Shown: positions 63,215-64,000 of the stretch, piece after piece | Layout: each line of letters begins with the position of its first letter | Numbering within the stretch: position 1 is the first letter of the stretch | Source of the DNA: Methylobacterium sp. 77 | Lineage (GTDB): Bacteria > Pseudomonadota > Alphaproteobacteria > Rhizobiales > Beijerinckiaceae | Length of the DNA stretch: 64,000 nt | Direction: 5' to 3' | NCBI RefSeq assembly: GCF_000372825.1 | Contig: NZ_KB910516.1 | Coordinates: forward strand, 3,577,825-3,641,824 | The notes under the pieces: model-generated | What the model was told of the DNA's origin: nothing | The model's database searches: none | Seen by the model: the letters and a program-made list of their open reading frames with translations, nothing else | Position numbers and translations under genes: made by a program

Positions 63215-63362
63215 CGTCAATGATGATCCGATAATGCCGCCTGAAACGAAGCTGCCGCTTCCCAGACCGACGTGTGTTCAACCTTCTTGTCGGTTGCTGG
63301 CACTGGTCGAAGTCATTGACCGAAGCAGATGATCTAGACGCATCGGTCGAAGGTTTGTGCCA

Positions 63363-64000
63363 TTAGGCACGGCTATTCTGGATCGACCGCAGGGACAGCA
63401 GACCGACGAACCAGACGATCGATAGCAGAAGCGCTGCGAGTATCATCCAAAGGAAGACACGTGGGCCACCGGCGCTTTCTGGGAGAGCAGGGCGGACGTA
63501 GGGCGTGAGGTAGAGGTGCTGGGCCGCAGCACTCGCGCGCGCGCGATCCAGGGATTGTAGCGACGTCAGAAGGATCGCCTGCGCGTATTGCCGATCCATG
63601 TCGAGCGCCTCGAACCGGGCCACGACGCCGGCCAGGACGTTGCGACCGGAGCGGCTGCCCGAGACCTCACGCTCGACGGAGGCCAGCTGTTCGCGTGCGG
63701 CCTGAACGCGGGACTTGAGCGCCAGGACCGAAGGCGCCGTCTCGCTCAGGTTCTGCCGACGGATCGTGTCGTAATCGGCCTCCAGCTGCGACACCGACCC
63801 GCGCAGGGTGCCGATGAGCTGCGTGTTGCCGGTGACGACGCTGGGAATCGGGTCGATCACCCCTTCCTTTTCGCGGAAATCCGCCATGGCGGCACGGGTC
63901 TTGTCGAGGCTCGCCTTGGCACGAACGACCTCCTGCTCGGCGAACTTGACCGCATCTTCTTCAGCGCGCTTGGCGATCTTGTTGACGAGGGTCTCCGACA
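63363..64000 (-). CDS. Capsule-export inner-membrane protein, KpsE/BexC/CtrB family, 5' part outside window
   Basis: The last 211 residues are present; the frame runs off the right edge (SETLVNKIAKRAEEDAVKFA). A coiled coil (VRAKASLDKTRAAMADFREK, then QLEADYDTIRRQNLSE) is followed by YVRPALPESAGGPR and a C-terminal membrane helix (VFLWMILAALLLSIVWFVGL). This is the end of PCP-3-type proteins that join an inner-membrane ABC exporter to the outer-membrane pore in group 2 capsule systems. The permease at 62417 is next, 148 bases downstream, so both belong to one export operon. Confidence 0.85.
   Translation of the reverse strand, partial: SETLVNKIAKRAEEDAVKFAEQEVVRAKASLDKTRAAMADFREKEGVIDPIPSVVTGNTQLIGTLRGSVSQLEADYDTIRRQNLSETAPSVLALKSRVQAAREQLASVEREVSGSRSGRNVLAGVVARFEALDMDRQYAQAILLTSLQSLDRARASAAAQHLYLTPYVRPALPESAGGPRVFLWMILAALLLSIVWFVGLLSLRSIQNSRA

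Noticed and set aside
1..64000. CRISPR array, rRNA genes, insertion sequences or integrases
   Set aside because: No regularly spaced repeats, rRNA-like segments, transposase or recombinase motifs were seen on either strand.

Overview
The window is high-GC DNA from an alphaproteobacterium, most likely a Hyphomicrobiales member close to Methylobacteriaceae. The evidence is the linked set SUV3-type helicase, S4 protein, seven-iron ferredoxin and CarD, a RpoH-type sigma factor, a MucR regulator, a DUF6481 protein, and several small proteins of a kind I recall from rhizobia and methylobacteria. The genus is inference; nothing in the sequence names it.

Positions 1-10900 are core-like. They hold an AEC transporter cut by the left edge, ribosomal protein L28, two exported proteins of unknown function, the helicase-S4-FdxA-CarD series, a RpoH-type sigma factor and a 4'-phosphopantetheinyl transferase. 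A tRNA-Pro(CGG) at 10912-10988 marks a boundary. Positions 11000-21600 form an accessory region of uneven base composition. It contains many short unknown genes, a broken GH19-type endolysin inside a lysis-cassette-like cluster (16450-19271), a 35-36 bp repeat lying in two divergent intergenic gaps, a RelE/ParE-like toxin gene in a small operon, a ribosome-modulation-factor-like protein and a GSCFA-domain protein. No integrase is visible.

Positions 22000-45000 return to ordinary high-GC sequence. They carry a HAD phosphatase, SbcC and SbcD separated by 6.7 kb, a multi-PAS hybrid histidine kinase, an RTX-repeat protein, a catalase-like protein without its distal histidine, an L,D-transpeptidase, Dps, a cold-shock protein, a cation:proton antiporter, a Gfo/Idh/MocA oxidoreductase, a lone YejE-type permease, a DUF4112 protein and an aminotransferase. 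At 44622-44826 a promoter, a 44-codon frame and a terminator form a compact unit.

Positions 45300-54870 hold a four-gene tripartite efflux operon (adaptor, two RND pumps, outer-membrane factor) in the MdtABC/MuxABC-OpmB order, followed by glucose-6-phosphate dehydrogenase. Positions 56500-62400 contain a membrane-anchored Mrr-type nuclease, MucR, a class II aldolase and a fused acyl-CoA synthetase/GNAT protein. The right edge enters an AT-richer polysaccharide-export locus with an ABC-2 permease and a KpsE/BexC-type protein.

I see no CRISPR array, rRNA operon or insertion sequence. The best candidates for something undescribed are the small island genes, especially the toxin-like operon at 19344-20376, the divergent repeat pair at 17866-17901 and 19030-19064, and the short transcription unit at 44622-44826.
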